From positions 1,860,001 through 1,924,000 of the forward strand of contig NZ_CP014228.1 in the NCBI RefSeq assembly GCF_001553565.1: DNA of 64,000 nt. Reading direction: 5' to 3'. Of the stretch, positions 51,437 through 60,639 are shown piece after piece. How positions within the stretch are numbered: the first letter of the stretch is position 1; each line of letters opens with the position of its first letter. The notes under the pieces are model-generated. The model did no database searches. It saw only the letters and a program-made list of their open reading frames with translations, and was not told where the DNA came from. The stretch comes from Actinomyces radicidentis (GTDB taxonomy: Bacteria > Actinomycetota > Actinomycetes > Actinomycetales > Actinomycetaceae). A program made the position numbers and the translations under genes.

Positions 51437-51460
51437 TCTCATATCTTATAAGTGGTGAGA
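51437..51460. promoter_or_regulatory. Palindromic operator between tarD-like and GntR genes
   Basis: TCTCA (51437-51441) and TGAGA (51456-51460) flank CTTATAAG (51445-51452); all share one centre at 51448.5, so 18 of 24 positions are symmetrical. It stands out as AT-rich in GC-rich DNA between divergent genes. Confidence 0.75.
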
Positions 51461-51515
51461 TGAGAGTACGGCGGGGCGCGGAAGAGCGCATGCCCCCTCG
51501 TGCCACACTGGGGAC

Positions 51516-52229
51516 GTGCCGATCCTCACCTCCAAGGCCGACGGCGCCTACCGCGAGATCCGCCACCAGGTGCTCGACGGGACCCTCGCCCCCGGAGCCC
51601 GCGTCAACCAGTACGAGCTGGCCGACGCCATGGGCATCTCCATCACGCCTCTGCGCGAGGCCATGCGCCGCCTCACGGGGGAGGGGTGGATCGTCCAGGA
51701 CGCCCACCGCAACGCGCGGGTCGCCGAGCTCGACCTCGACGAGGCCCGGCACCTCAACGAGACGCGCCGCGTCCTCGAGCCCGCCGCCGTGGCACTGGCC
51801 GCTCAGCGCCGCACGGACGACGACGTCGCCGCGATCGAGGCCGCCGTCGCCGAGCTCCGCCCGGTCACCAGCGAGGAGGGTGAGTCCGCGCTCGCAGCCC
51901 ACTCCGAGCTCCACCGCAGCCTCTACCGCGCTGCCCACAACCCGGTCATGGAGGGTCTGCTCGACGGTCTGTGGGACAGGCTCGAGCGCTACCGGCGGTC
52001 CGGTCTCGAGGCGGGGGCCCAGGCCGGTCCTCGCACGCGCGACCACGAGGAGCACCTCGAGCTCGCGCGCCTCGTCATCGCCGGGGACGGCGAGGCCGCG
52101 GCCGCGCTCATGACCGAGCACATCGACCGCAGCCTCGCGGCCGAGGTGGCGGCCTCCGCGGAGAGGACGACCGACGCGACGGTTGGGCGTGCCCGGTCCG
52201 AGGAGGGGGAGGGCGGCTCCCAGGGGTGA
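51516..52229 (+). CDS. GntR-family regulator with FCD effector domain
   Basis: A 237-residue FadR-type regulator. The winged helix (about residues 8-72) contains YREIRHQVLDGTLAPGARVNQYELADAMGISITPLREAMRRLTGEGW. The helical FCD domain follows (about 78-215), with the metal-type ligands in NETRRVLEP, HSELHRSLYRAAHNP and RDHEEHLELA. It is divergent from the tartrate genes and probably senses tartrate or a related hydroxy acid. The start is GTG, preceded by CACACT six bases upstream, a weaker version of the local leaderless promoter pattern. Confidence 0.9.
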   Translation: MPILTSKADGAYREIRHQVLDGTLAPGARVNQYELADAMGISITPLREAMRRLTGEGWIVQDAHRNARVAELDLDEARHLNETRRVLEPAAVALAAQRRTDDDVAAIEAAVAELRPVTSEEGESALAAHSELHRSLYRAAHNPVMEGLLDGLWDRLERYRRSGLEAGAQAGPRTRDHEEHLELARLVIAGDGEAAAALMTEHIDRSLAAEVAASAERTTDATVGRARSEEGEGGSQG

Positions 52230-52279
52230 GCGCCGCGGGCCGAGCCCCGGCGGCCCCGTGGCCCGCGGAGCGTCCTATC

Positions 52280-52690
52280 TCAGGCCTCGACGAAGAGCCA
52301 GGCGGTGAGGACGAGCCCGCCGACCACGACGATGAGGCGCATGACGCGCTCCGGGATGAGCCGCTGGATCTACGGGCCCAGCAGGCCGCCCACGAAGGAG
52401 CCGAGACCGACCGCGATCGTGGCCGCCCAGTCGACCTGGCCGGCCACGATGAAGAGCATCGAGGCCACGATGTTCGCGACCGCGATGAGCGGGGTCTTGA
52501 GCAGCACCGACTCGTGCGTCGTCAACGGCGTCCCCAGTGAGCACAGGTCGAGGAACGTGATCCCGGAGCCCGCGCCGGAGTGGCCGCCGTAGATGGCGAC
52601 GACGCCGAGCAGCACGAGGAAGACCGGCGTCGAGAGGCGGAAGCGGCCCGAGCGCAGCTCGATGCGGGGACCGGCTGCGATGAGGAGGAC
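52280..52690 (-). pseudogene. Remnant of a TSUP (TauE/SafE) membrane transporter
   Basis: Only the C-terminal half is recognisable: TPVFLVLLGVVAIYGGHSGAGSGITFLDLC, LGTPLTTHESVLLKTPLIAVANIVASMLFIVAG, VDWAATIAVGLGSFVGGLLGP, then an in-frame TAG at 52372-52370, then IQRLIPERVMRLIVVVGGLVLTAWLFVEA and the natural stop. The N-terminal half is missing; upstream of about 52690 the frame becomes Arg/Pro-rich non-membrane sequence. So the gene is truncated and has a nonsense codon. TSUP proteins export sulfonates or sulfite-like anions. Confidence 0.8.
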
Positions 52691-52817
52691 GCGGTCGGCC
52701 CGGCGCGCTGCGCGGTCGGACCGCCTCGGGCACGATGGTTCCGGAGGGCGACGGAGCCCTCCCGGGACCGTCCGAGGAGGCCGGGCCCGCACGCTCGAGG
52801 GTGAGGAGACCCGTCAG

Positions 52818-53042
52818 ATGTTCATCCGCCGCGAGGCCATCGCCGTCCGTTGCGACCACGAGGGGTGCGAGCGCATGGTCGCCCACCGCGTCGTCGACAC
52901 CGTCCACGACCCCGACGGGACCGCCATCGAGCGCGTCCTCGCCCTGAGCGTCAACGAGGACGACGCCCTGCGCGCCGTCGAGCGCGACGGCTTCAAGATC
53001 GTCGGCGACCACGTCTTCTGCGAGAAGCACGACCGGGTCTGA
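52818..53042 (+). CDS. Small Cys/His protein, possible zinc-binding, unknown function
   Basis: A 74-residue protein with a likely metal site: C12 in CDHEGC and C17, H14, and near the end a Cys and His in VFCEKHDRV. The CxxxxC...CxxH pattern is that of a small zinc-ribbon. The remainder (VDTVHDPDGTAIERVLALSVNEDDALRAVERDGFKIVGDH) is mixed alpha/beta. I do not recognise the family. The frame extends upstream but the ATG at 52818 gives the conserved-looking part. A clear terminator follows. Confidence 0.65.
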   Translation: MFIRREAIAVRCDHEGCERMVAHRVVDTVHDPDGTAIERVLALSVNEDDALRAVERDGFKIVGDHVFCEKHDRV

Positions 53043-53060
53043 GCTCGGACCGCCTCACGA

Positions 53061-53103
53061 CGGCGTCAGCCCCCGCTCCGTGGTGGAGCGGGGGCCGACG
53101 CCG
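53061..53103. terminator. Hairpin terminator between convergent small genes
   Basis: Inner perfect 11-bp arms (53069-53079 and 53085-53095) around GTGGT are extended by 7-bp outer arms (53061-53067 and 53097-53103) across one mismatch. Confidence 0.8.
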
Positions 53104-53119
53104 TGGCTGGTCGGTCGGC

Positions 53120-53341
53120 TCAGATGCCGAAGCCGACGCGGCGCTGCGAGGCCTCGCCGAGCTCGACGGAGGCGATGCCGCCGGCCGGCACGAAGACCTT
53201 GCGGCCCTTGTCGTCGGAGAGGACGAGGGGCTCGCCGTCGCGGTCGGCGCGGGTGAGGGCCTCGAGGATCTCGTCCTGCGAGGCGGAGGTCTCCAGGTCG
53301 AGCTCGCGGCTGGAGTGCTTGACGGCGATGTGGATCTGCAT
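53120..53341 (-). CDS. DUF3107 small protein
   Basis: A 73-residue protein beginning MQIHIAVKHSSRELDLETSASQDE and ending VELGEASQRRVGFGI, both matching the DUF3107 family of actinobacteria (TB9.4-like). The function is not known. In mycobacteria the homologue also lies near the adnA-adnB genes, and here it is divergent from adnA with 225 bases between starts. Confidence 0.9.
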   Translation of the reverse strand: MQIHIAVKHSSRELDLETSASQDEILEALTRADRDGEPLVLSDDKGRKVFVPAGGIASVELGEASQRRVGFGI

Positions 53342-53566
53342 GGTGGCTGCTCCTCGTGCTGACGTGTGCGGTGCGCGGGCGCCCGGACCGGCTCCCGCGG
53401 CGGCCGGCGCCCCCTCGAGGACGACGGCCGTGGTGCGGTTGCGCTGGGCACGATCCTAGGGCGGGCCGTCGTCGCCGCCCGAGGCTCCAGCCGCGTCGTC
53501 GCGCGCTTTTCGCGCCGCGCGGACGGGCGCCGGATTCATGTCGTGGGCCCGTGGTGGGATGGGGCC

Positions 53567-56500
53567 ATGCACGAGGACACGACGCCGGAGCCCCTCCGCC
53601 TCCTGCCCGCCCGCGGGGTCCCGCCCCTGCCGGAGCCGGGCGAGGACGCCGCACGCGTCCTCGAGCGCGCTCGCGAGGGCGCCAACCTCGTCGTCCTCGG
53701 GGCCGCCGGCACCGGGCGCTCCACCCTTGCGCTGCGCCTCCTCGCCGAGGCCGTCCGCGCCGGGCGCGACGCCCTGCTGCTCGCGCCCACGCGAGCCCGC
53801 GCGGACCAGCTGCGCGCCCGCGCCGCCCACCTCCTCGAGGGTCGAGGCGGGGGAGTGGTGCGCGTGCGCACGCCCGCCGGCTTCGCCTTCACCGTCCTCA
53901 CCACCTCCCTCACCGCCCGTCCGGACCCGCTGCCCGCGCCGGTCCTCCTCGCCGGCGCGGAGGAGGACGCCGCGCTCGCGGCCCTCATCCGTCCCGAGCA
54001 GTGGCCCGGCCTTCCGCCCGAGGCCGTCGCCTCGCGCGCCTTCCGCACCGAGCTCCGCAACCTCCTCGCCCGCGCCGGCGAGCTCGGCGTGGACGCCGAC
54101 GACCTCGCGGATCTCGGGCGTGCCCTCGACGTCCCCCCGTGGGGCCCGGCCTCCGCGCTCCTGCGCACCTGGGACGCACAGGGCCGCCCGAGCGCCGAGC
54201 GGCGCAGCGAGACCCGCCGCATGGACACCGCCCGCATCCAGGACCGCGCTGTCGAGGCCCTCGCCTCCTGGGACGCCGACGGCGTCACCGAGCCGCGCCC
54301 CGTGCCGGACCTCGTCATCGTCGACGACTACCAGGACTGCACCGCCGCCACCGCCCGTCTCCTCGTCGCCCTCAACGCCCCGGACGCCGCCGGGCACCGC
54401 GCCCAGGTCGTCGTCCTGGGGGACCCCGACGTCGCCGTCGAGACCTTCCGCGGCGGCTCCCCGAGCCTGCTCAATGAGGCCGAGGACCGCTCCGGTCTCG
54501 CCGCCGAGCGTCTCACCCTCGGCACCCGCCACCGCGGCGGGCCCGCGCTGGCCGCCGTGTGGGAGGACCAGGCCGGGCGCCTGCCCGTCACGGGCACGGC
54601 CGCCCACCGTCGCCCCGCCCTCGCCCAGGAGCCGGGCCGCGCCGTGGAGACGGGCGCCGGGACCGCCCCGCGGCCCACCGGGGTCCTCCCGCTCGTCGCC
54701 TCCGGCGAGGCCCAGGAGGCCGCCCACGTCGCGCGCCTCCTGCGCGCCGAGCGCATCCACCACGGCACCGGCTGGGGCGAGATGGCCGTCATCGTCCGCT
54801 CCTCGGGCCGTGCCCAGGCGGTCGCCCGGGACCTGCGCCGCCGGGGCGTCCCACTCGCGTCGTCGACGCCCGCCGTCCTGCTGCGCGCCGAGCCCGCCGC
54901 CTCCGCGCTCCTCGCCGTCGCCCGGGCGGGCCTCGAGGGGCGCCTCGGCGGCCCGGAGGCGCTGCCCGAGCGGCCCACGGCCCTCGACCTGCTCGCGAGC
55001 CCTCTCATCGGGCTGAGCGTCCTGGACCTGCGCCGCCTGCGCCGTCGTCTGCGCGCGGACCGACCCGCGGAGGGGAGCCCGGATGAGAACCTCCTGTCCG
55101 TACTCGGCTCCGTCGACGGCGCCTGCGCCCTCGCCGAGGCACTCGCGCAGGAGCCGCTGGCAGAGCAGGCCGAGCGCCTCGCCCGCGCCGCCCGCGTCAT
55201 CGCCGCCGTCCGCGACGTCGTCGAGGAGTCCCGGGGCCAGGCCGAGGAGGGCGCTCCCGCCGTCGGCGTTCCCGCTGCCGGTGAGGACCCGGTCCCCGCC
55301 GGGACCGGCACCGGTGACGCGGCGGGACGACGGACCGGGAGCACGGGCACCGAGGCCTCCGGCCGCGTCGACGCCGAGCAGCTCCTCTGGGCCGCCTGGG
55401 ACGCCTCCGGGCGCGCCGAGGCCTGGCGCGCCACCGCCCTCAGCGGCGGAGCCTCCCACGCCGACGCCCTCCTCGCCGAGGCCGCCGAGCGGGACCTCGA
55501 CGTCGTGACCGCTCTGTTCAAGCGCGCCGAGATCTGGGCCGAGCGCCACCCGGGCGCCGACGCCGCCGACTTCCTCACCGAGCTCGCCGAGGAGGTCCTC
55601 CCCTCGGACTCCGTCGCGCCCCAGGGCGTGCGCCCCGACGGCGTCCCCGTCCTCACCCCGGCGGCCGCGGCCGGCCGCGAGTGGGAGGTCGTCGCCGTCA
55701 TGGGGCTGGGCCGCGACGCCTGGCCGGACCTGCGGCTGCGCGACTCGCTGACCCGCTCCGGGCTCCTCGTCGACGCCGTCACCGGCCGGCTCCCGCTCGG
55801 AGCCGACGGCGCCCCCACCGGCGAGCTCGACGCCGCCTCCGCCCGCGCGCAGGTGCGCGCCGACGAGCGACGCATGCTCCTGTCCGCCCTCACGCGGGCC
55901 ACGCGGCGGCTCGTCGTCACCGCCACCCAGGACGAGGACCACGCCCCCTCGGCCTTCCTCCTCGAGGTCGCCCGCTCCGCCAGCGCCCCGCTCCTGGACG
56001 AGGACGGCGCCGTCATCACCGCTCCCGACGTCGGCGACCTCACCCTGCGCGGACTGGTCGGCGAGCTCCGCCGCGCCGCCGTCGCCGGGGCCCTCGAGGG
56101 CGCCGAGGACGCCGACCGGGACCGCGGGCGGGCCGCCGGGCGGGTGCTCGCGCTGCTCGCCTCCTCCGGCGTCGCCACCGCGGACCCTGCCTCCTGGGAC
56201 GGAATCGCCGGCCCCACCTCGCACGCGCCCCTCGTCGAGCCCGGCCGGGCCGTGCGCGTCAGCCCCTCGGACGTCGAGGGCGTCGGCACATGCCCGCTGC
56301 GCTGGTTCCTCCAGCGCCAGGGCGGGGACGCGGGCGCCACCGGCGCCCAGAGCCTCGGCATCGTCATCCACGAGATCGGCGAGCAGGCCCAGCGCGAGGG
56401 ACTGCGCGGTGAGGAGGTCATGACCCTCCTCGAGGAGCGCCTGCCAGAGCTCTCCTACCCGGACACCTGGTTCGGCTCACTCGCCGTCCAGCGCGCCCGT

Positions 56501-57181
56501 GACCTCACTGAGCGCCTCGCCTCCTACCTCGACGGCGTGCCCGGCCGCGTCGACGTCGAGAAGCGCATCGACGTCGAGCTCGACCTGCCCGTGCCCGGGG
56601 CACCGAGCACGGGCACGGGCGCCGATGGCACCGGTGACGCGCCTCTTCCGCTCACTGCCGTCGACGGCGGATCGGCCGCGGTCGGCGCGCCCGCCTCAGG
56701 CACTGTCCGCGTCCACCTCGGCGGACGCATCGACCGCATCGAGCACGTCGGCGAGGGACCCGACGGCGCCCCGCCAGTCACCGACGGCGACGCCCTGCCC
56801 GACGGGCGCGGAGCCCGCGTGCGCGTCATGGACCTCAAGACCGGAGGCCGCCCCAAGAACGACCCGGCCCGCCACGCCCAGCTCGCCACCTACCGCCTCG
56901 CCCTGGAGCACCACGGCTACGACGTCGTCGGCGCAGGCCTCGTCCAGCTCGGGGAGAAGCCGCTCAAGGACGGCCTCACGCGCGTCTTCCCGAAGGGCGC
57001 GGCCCTCGACGCCTCACCGGACCCGGAGACCGGGGAGGACTGGGCCTCGGACATGGTCGCCTCCGCCGCGCTCGACGCCTCCGGAGCGCACCTCGAGGCG
57101 CGCACCGGCGCCCACTGCCAGTTCTGCCCCGTCAAGAGCTCCTGCCCGGCCGTCGCCGAAGGAAGGAGGGTCCTCGCATGA
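53567..57181 (+). CDS. adnA: AdnA-type helicase/nuclease subunit
   Basis: A 1204-residue UvrD-like protein with a C-terminal RecB-type nuclease domain, subunit of the AdnAB double-strand-break resection machine. Walker A reads GAAGTGRST (45-53), with Arg at 51 instead of the catalytic Lys; Walker B is VIVDDYQD (about 250-257) rather than DEFQD. The nuclease has D1089 and K1091 in VMDLKTGG. An iron-sulfur set C909, C1184, C1187 and C1193 frames the nuclease. Two low-complexity inserts lie near 560-600 and 1010-1040. The motor therefore looks inactive, while AdnB supplies the work. The start ATG 53567 was preferred over upstream Arg-rich extension. Confidence 0.9.
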   Translation: MHEDTTPEPLRLLPARGVPPLPEPGEDAARVLERAREGANLVVLGAAGTGRSTLALRLLAEAVRAGRDALLLAPTRARADQLRARAAHLLEGRGGGVVRVRTPAGFAFTVLTTSLTARPDPLPAPVLLAGAEEDAALAALIRPEQWPGLPPEAVASRAFRTELRNLLARAGELGVDADDLADLGRALDVPPWGPASALLRTWDAQGRPSAERRSETRRMDTARIQDRAVEALASWDADGVTEPRPVPDLVIVDDYQDCTAATARLLVALNAPDAAGHRAQVVVLGDPDVAVETFRGGSPSLLNEAEDRSGLAAERLTLGTRHRGGPALAAVWEDQAGRLPVTGTAAHRRPALAQEPGRAVETGAGTAPRPTGVLPLVASGEAQEAAHVARLLRAERIHHGTGWGEMAVIVRSSGRAQAVARDLRRRGVPLASSTPAVLLRAEPAASALLAVARAGLEGRLGGPEALPERPTALDLLASPLIGLSVLDLRRLRRRLRADRPAEGSPDENLLSVLGSVDGACALAEALAQEPLAEQAERLARAARVIAAVRDVVEESRGQAEEGAPAVGVPAAGEDPVPAGTGTGDAAGRRTGSTGTEASGRVDAEQLLWAAWDASGRAEAWRATALSGGASHADALLAEAAERDLDVVTALFKRAEIWAERHPGADAADFLTELAEEVLPSDSVAPQGVRPDGVPVLTPAAAAGREWEVVAVMGLGRDAWPDLRLRDSLTRSGLLVDAVTGRLPLGADGAPTGELDAASARAQVRADERRMLLSALTRATRRLVVTATQDEDHAPSAFLLEVARSASAPLLDEDGAVITAPDVGDLTLRGLVGELRRAAVAGALEGAEDADRDRGRAAGRVLALLASSGVATADPASWDGIAGPTSHAPLVEPGRAVRVSPSDVEGVGTCPLRWFLQRQGGDAGATGAQSLGIVIHEIGEQAQREGLRGEEVMTLLEERLPELSYPDTWFGSLAVQRARDLTERLASYLDGVPGRVDVEKRIDVELDLPVPGAPSTGTGADGTGDAPLPLTAVDGGSAAVGAPASGTVRVHLGGRIDRIEHVGEGPDGAPPVTDGDALPDGRGARVRVMDLKTGGRPKNDPARHAQLATYRLALEHHGYDVVGAGLVQLGEKPLKDGLTRVFPKGAALDASPDPETGEDWASDMVASAALDASGAHLEARTGAHCQFCPVKSSCPAVAEGRRVLA

Positions 57182-60100
57182 CCCCGACGCACTCCCAGGA
57201 CCCGCGCGACGCCCGCACCCCGGTCGGCCCCGACGCCAGCGCGGCGCAGCCGGGCGCCGGCACCGCGGGTGCCGCCCCGGCCGCCCGCCCCGACCTCAGC
57301 CCCGCCGAGCTCGCCCGCGCCCTCAAGATCCATGAGCCCACCGAGGAGCAGGCCCGCGTCATCGCCCACCCGCTCACGCCCCTCCTCGTGGTCGCGGGCG
57401 CCGGCTCCGGCAAGACCGCCACGATGAGCCAGCGCGTCGTCCACCTCGTCGCCACGGGCCGCGCCCGCGCCGACGGCGTCCTCGGCCTCACCTTCACCCG
57501 CAAGGCCACCGCCGAGCTCGCCCAGCGCGTCGGCGCCCGCCTCGACCAGCTCGCGGCCTCCGGCCTCATCGAGGCCGACGAGGACGCCCCCGAGCCGACC
57601 ATCGCCACCTACAACTCCTTCGCCGGCTCCCTCGTGCGGGACCACGGCCTGCGCATCGGCGTCGACCCCGACTCCACCCTCATCACCGAGGCCCGCGCCT
57701 GGCAGATCGCCTCTGACCTCGTCGAGTCCCGCTCCGAGCCGCTCCCGATCGAGTCCCTGTCCACGGCCACCGAGGCCGTGCTCCGCCTCGACGGCGCCCT
57801 CTCCGAGAACCTCCTCACCGTCGAACAGGCTGCCGAGCAGATCGAGCAGCTCCAGGAGCTCTTCACCGGCCTCGCCGGGATCCGCGGCCTCAAGACCGCC
57901 TTCGGCAAGCCGGCGGGCACGATGGGCGAGCAGCTCGGCATGCTCGAGGTCGTCGCCGCCTTCCGGGAGCGCAAGCGCGCCCGGTCCCTCCTCACCTTCG
58001 GGGACCAGATCGCGCTGGCCTGCCGGATCGCCGAGGACGTCCCCGAGGTCGCCCGCGCCGTGCGCCGCCAGTACCCGGCCGTGCTCCTCGACGAGTTCCA
58101 GGACACCTCCGTCGCCCAGGTCCGGCTCCTCTCCGCCCTCTTCGAGGGCAGCGGCGTCACCGCCGTCGGCGACCCCAACCAGGCCATCTACGGCTGGCGC
58201 GGAGCCTCCGCCGGGGCGCTCGACTCCTTCCACGAGGCCTTCAACCCGGCCGGCACCGAGGCGGTCAGGGCGGGCGCGGACCCGGACGAGGCCACCCCCG
58301 TCCTGCCCCTGTCGACCGCCTGGCGCAACGACGTCGCCGTCCTCGACGCCGCCAACGTCCTCTCCACGCCGCTGCGCGTCCACTCCGTCCAGCCCGGCGA
58401 CGCCCTCGTCTCCCACCTCCCCGTCGAGCCGCTGCGGCCCCGTCCGGCCACCGCCGGGCTGGCGCAGGGGGCGGTCCTCGGGGCTTTCCTCCAGGACTCG
58501 CTCGCGGAGGCGGAGGCGGTCGCGGAGTTCATGGGCGAGCGCTGGGGCGCTGACGTCTCCCTCGCCGTCCTGTCCCGCACGCACGCCGCCCTCGAGCCCG
58601 CGGCAGAGGCCCTCGGGGCGCGCGGCATCCCCTACGAGGTCGTCGGCATCGGCGGACTCCTCACCCTGCCCGAGGTCGCCGACGTCCGCGCGCTCCTCAC
58701 CGTCGCCGCCGACCCCGAGCGCGGCGACCGGCTCATGCGCCTGCTCACCGGCGCCGGCATCGGCGCCACCGACCTGCGCGCCCTGCACCAGTACGCCCGT
58801 GTCCAGGCCCGTGGCCCGGTCCGCGAGGAGGCGCCCGAGGGGGAGGAGAACCCGGACGCCCCGCTGCTCTCCGAGGCGATCGAGGCGATCGCCCGCCGCG
58901 CCGACTCCGGCCGCGACGGCGTCGACGCCGTCACGGTCCCCGGGCTGACACCCGCCGGGACGCGGCTCGCCGACCGGTTGGCCCGGCGGGTGCGACGCGT
59001 CCGCTCCGCGCTCGCCCTGCCCCTGCCGGACCTCGTCGTCCTCGCCGAGCAGGCCCTCGGACTCGACGTCGAGATCGCCGCCCGCGTCGACGCGCCGCTC
59101 GGACGTCGGGGCCTGGACGCGTTCCGGGGCGTCGCCGAGCAGTACGCCGCCGACATCGACGCCCCGACCCTCGCCGGCTTCCTCGAGTGGCTCGCCGTCG
59201 CCGAGGTGCGCGAGGGGGCGCTCGGCGTCCCCGAGGTCGAGCCCGAGCCCGGCGCCGTCCAGCTCCTCACGGTCCACGCCGCCAAGGGCCTCGAGTGGGA
59301 CTCCGTGGCCGTCGTCGGCCTCAACGAGGGCGGGTTCCCCAACTACGACGCGAGCCCCAAGGAGGACCTGTCCGTCGCGGACCGCTCCTGGATGACGAAG
59401 AAGGCCGAGTTCCCCCACCCGCTGCGGGCCGACGCCGGCACCTTGCCGCCCTTCGAGCTCGGGGCGCTCGAGCCGCCGGCGGTCGACAAGGACGACGCGA
59501 AGGACCTCCTCGAGCAGTACTCCCAGGCTCTCGGGCGCTACGGCGTGGCGGAGGAGCGGCGCCTGGCCTACGTGGCGGTGACCCGCGCCAGGCACGACGT
59601 GCTCCTCACCGGCTCGCACTTCTCGAAGACCTCGAGCCGTACCCGGCCCATGAGCCGCTTCCTCGCCGAACTCGTCCGCCGCGACCTCGTCGCGCCCTAC
59701 GGCGCCGGCTTCACCGAGCTCGCCGAGGACGCCGAGAACCCCATGGCCGCGGCGACGACGACGGCGCGATGGCCCGTCGAGCCGGAGGACGCCGCCGACG
59801 CCGGTCCCGAGGGCGCCGAGCGGCGAGCGCGTCTGGCCGCCGCCGAGGCGGTCCGGGGACTGGTGGCGAGCGGCGGGACCGTCGAGGTCACCGGAGCGGC
59901 AGGGGCGGGCGGTGACTCCGCGTCCACGGACGCGGCCGCGTCGCGCTGGCGACAGGAGGCGGCGCTCCTCCTCGCCGAGCGCGCCCGACGTGACAGCGAG
60001 CCGCCCTCGGTCCGTCTGCCCCAGCACCTCGCGGCGACGAGCCTCGACGAGCTTCGTTCGGACCCGGCTGCCTTCGCCCTCGATCTGCGCCGCCCGCTGC

Positions 60101-60624
60101 CGCCGCACCCGCGCGAGGCCGGGCGCCTCGGCACCGTCTTCCACGACGCCGTCGCCCAGCGGCTCGCCGCGGGCTCCGCGCTGCTCAGCCTCACCGACGC
60201 CGGTGTCCCGGACACCGTCACGCCGGAGGACCGCGCCAAGCTGGAGCGCTGGCTCGCCACCGCGGAGGAGCTGCCGCTGCTCGACGGCTACACGCTGGCC
60301 GCCACGGAGACGGACCGAGAGCTCACGCTCGGCGCGACGACCCTGCGCTGCCGCATCGACGCCGTCTTCCACAGGGACGGCGCCGCCGACGACGAGCCGG
60401 GCGCCTGGCTCATCGTGGACTGGAAGACCGGGCGGTGGCACGTGCCCGTCGATCAGCTGAGCATCTACGTGCACGCCTGGTCGGCGTCGCTCGGCGTGCC
60501 CGCGGAGGCGGTGCGTGCGGCATACGTCTACGTCGACGCCCCCGGCGGGGAGGTCGACGAGCTCGCGAGCGGGGACGTCCTGCCCCTGGCCGCGATCGAG
60601 GAGATCCTCAGCCCGCGTGGCTGA
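57178..60624 (+). CDS. adnB: AdnB-type helicase/nuclease subunit
   Basis: A 1148-residue motor subunit. About 45 Ala/Pro-rich residues precede the helicase. Walker A GAGSGKT is at 74-80 and Walker B LLDEFQDT near D305-E306. GDPNQAIYGWRGA and the C-terminal HAAKGLEWDSVAVVGLNEG (motif V) and VAVTRARHDVLLTG (motif VI) are intact. A RecB-like nuclease follows, with D1081 and K1083 in LIVDWKTGRW; there is no Fe-S cysteine set, as in known AdnB. The ATG overlaps the adnA stop (ATGA), so the two are coupled. Function: ATP-driven unwinding and end processing in recombination. Confidence 0.93.
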   Translation: MTPTHSQDPRDARTPVGPDASAAQPGAGTAGAAPAARPDLSPAELARALKIHEPTEEQARVIAHPLTPLLVVAGAGSGKTATMSQRVVHLVATGRARADGVLGLTFTRKATAELAQRVGARLDQLAASGLIEADEDAPEPTIATYNSFAGSLVRDHGLRIGVDPDSTLITEARAWQIASDLVESRSEPLPIESLSTATEAVLRLDGALSENLLTVEQAAEQIEQLQELFTGLAGIRGLKTAFGKPAGTMGEQLGMLEVVAAFRERKRARSLLTFGDQIALACRIAEDVPEVARAVRRQYPAVLLDEFQDTSVAQVRLLSALFEGSGVTAVGDPNQAIYGWRGASAGALDSFHEAFNPAGTEAVRAGADPDEATPVLPLSTAWRNDVAVLDAANVLSTPLRVHSVQPGDALVSHLPVEPLRPRPATAGLAQGAVLGAFLQDSLAEAEAVAEFMGERWGADVSLAVLSRTHAALEPAAEALGARGIPYEVVGIGGLLTLPEVADVRALLTVAADPERGDRLMRLLTGAGIGATDLRALHQYARVQARGPVREEAPEGEENPDAPLLSEAIEAIARRADSGRDGVDAVTVPGLTPAGTRLADRLARRVRRVRSALALPLPDLVVLAEQALGLDVEIAARVDAPLGRRGLDAFRGVAEQYAADIDAPTLAGFLEWLAVAEVREGALGVPEVEPEPGAVQLLTVHAAKGLEWDSVAVVGLNEGGFPNYDASPKEDLSVADRSWMTKKAEFPHPLRADAGTLPPFELGALEPPAVDKDDAKDLLEQYSQALGRYGVAEERRLAYVAVTRARHDVLLTGSHFSKTSSRTRPMSRFLAELVRRDLVAPYGAGFTELAEDAENPMAAATTTARWPVEPEDAADAGPEGAERRARLAAAEAVRGLVASGGTVEVTGAAGAGGDSASTDAAASRWRQEAALLLAERARRDSEPPSVRLPQHLAATSLDELRSDPAAFALDLRRPLPPHPREAGRLGTVFHDAVAQRLAAGSALLSLTDAGVPDTVTPEDRAKLERWLATAEELPLLDGYTLAATETDRELTLGATTLRCRIDAVFHRDGAADDEPGAWLIVDWKTGRWHVPVDQLSIYVHAWSASLGVPAEAVRAAYVYVDAPGGEVDELASGDVLPLAAIEEILSPRG

Positions 60625-60639
60625 GAGAGACCGAAGGCA

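Noticed and set aside
53366-53566. An N-terminal extension of adnA of 67 residues
   Set aside because: It is Arg/Gly-rich with no homology pattern, and the intergenic region would leave no room for the promoters of adnA and the DUF3107 gene.
56917-60474. An 1185-codon open frame antisense to adnB, and similar very long antisense frames (for example opposite adnA, tatB and the acyltransferase)
   Set aside because: They are mirror products of GC-rich third positions; their translations are Gly/Arg/Val/Glu-rich without family motifs, while the sense frames carry complete motifs.
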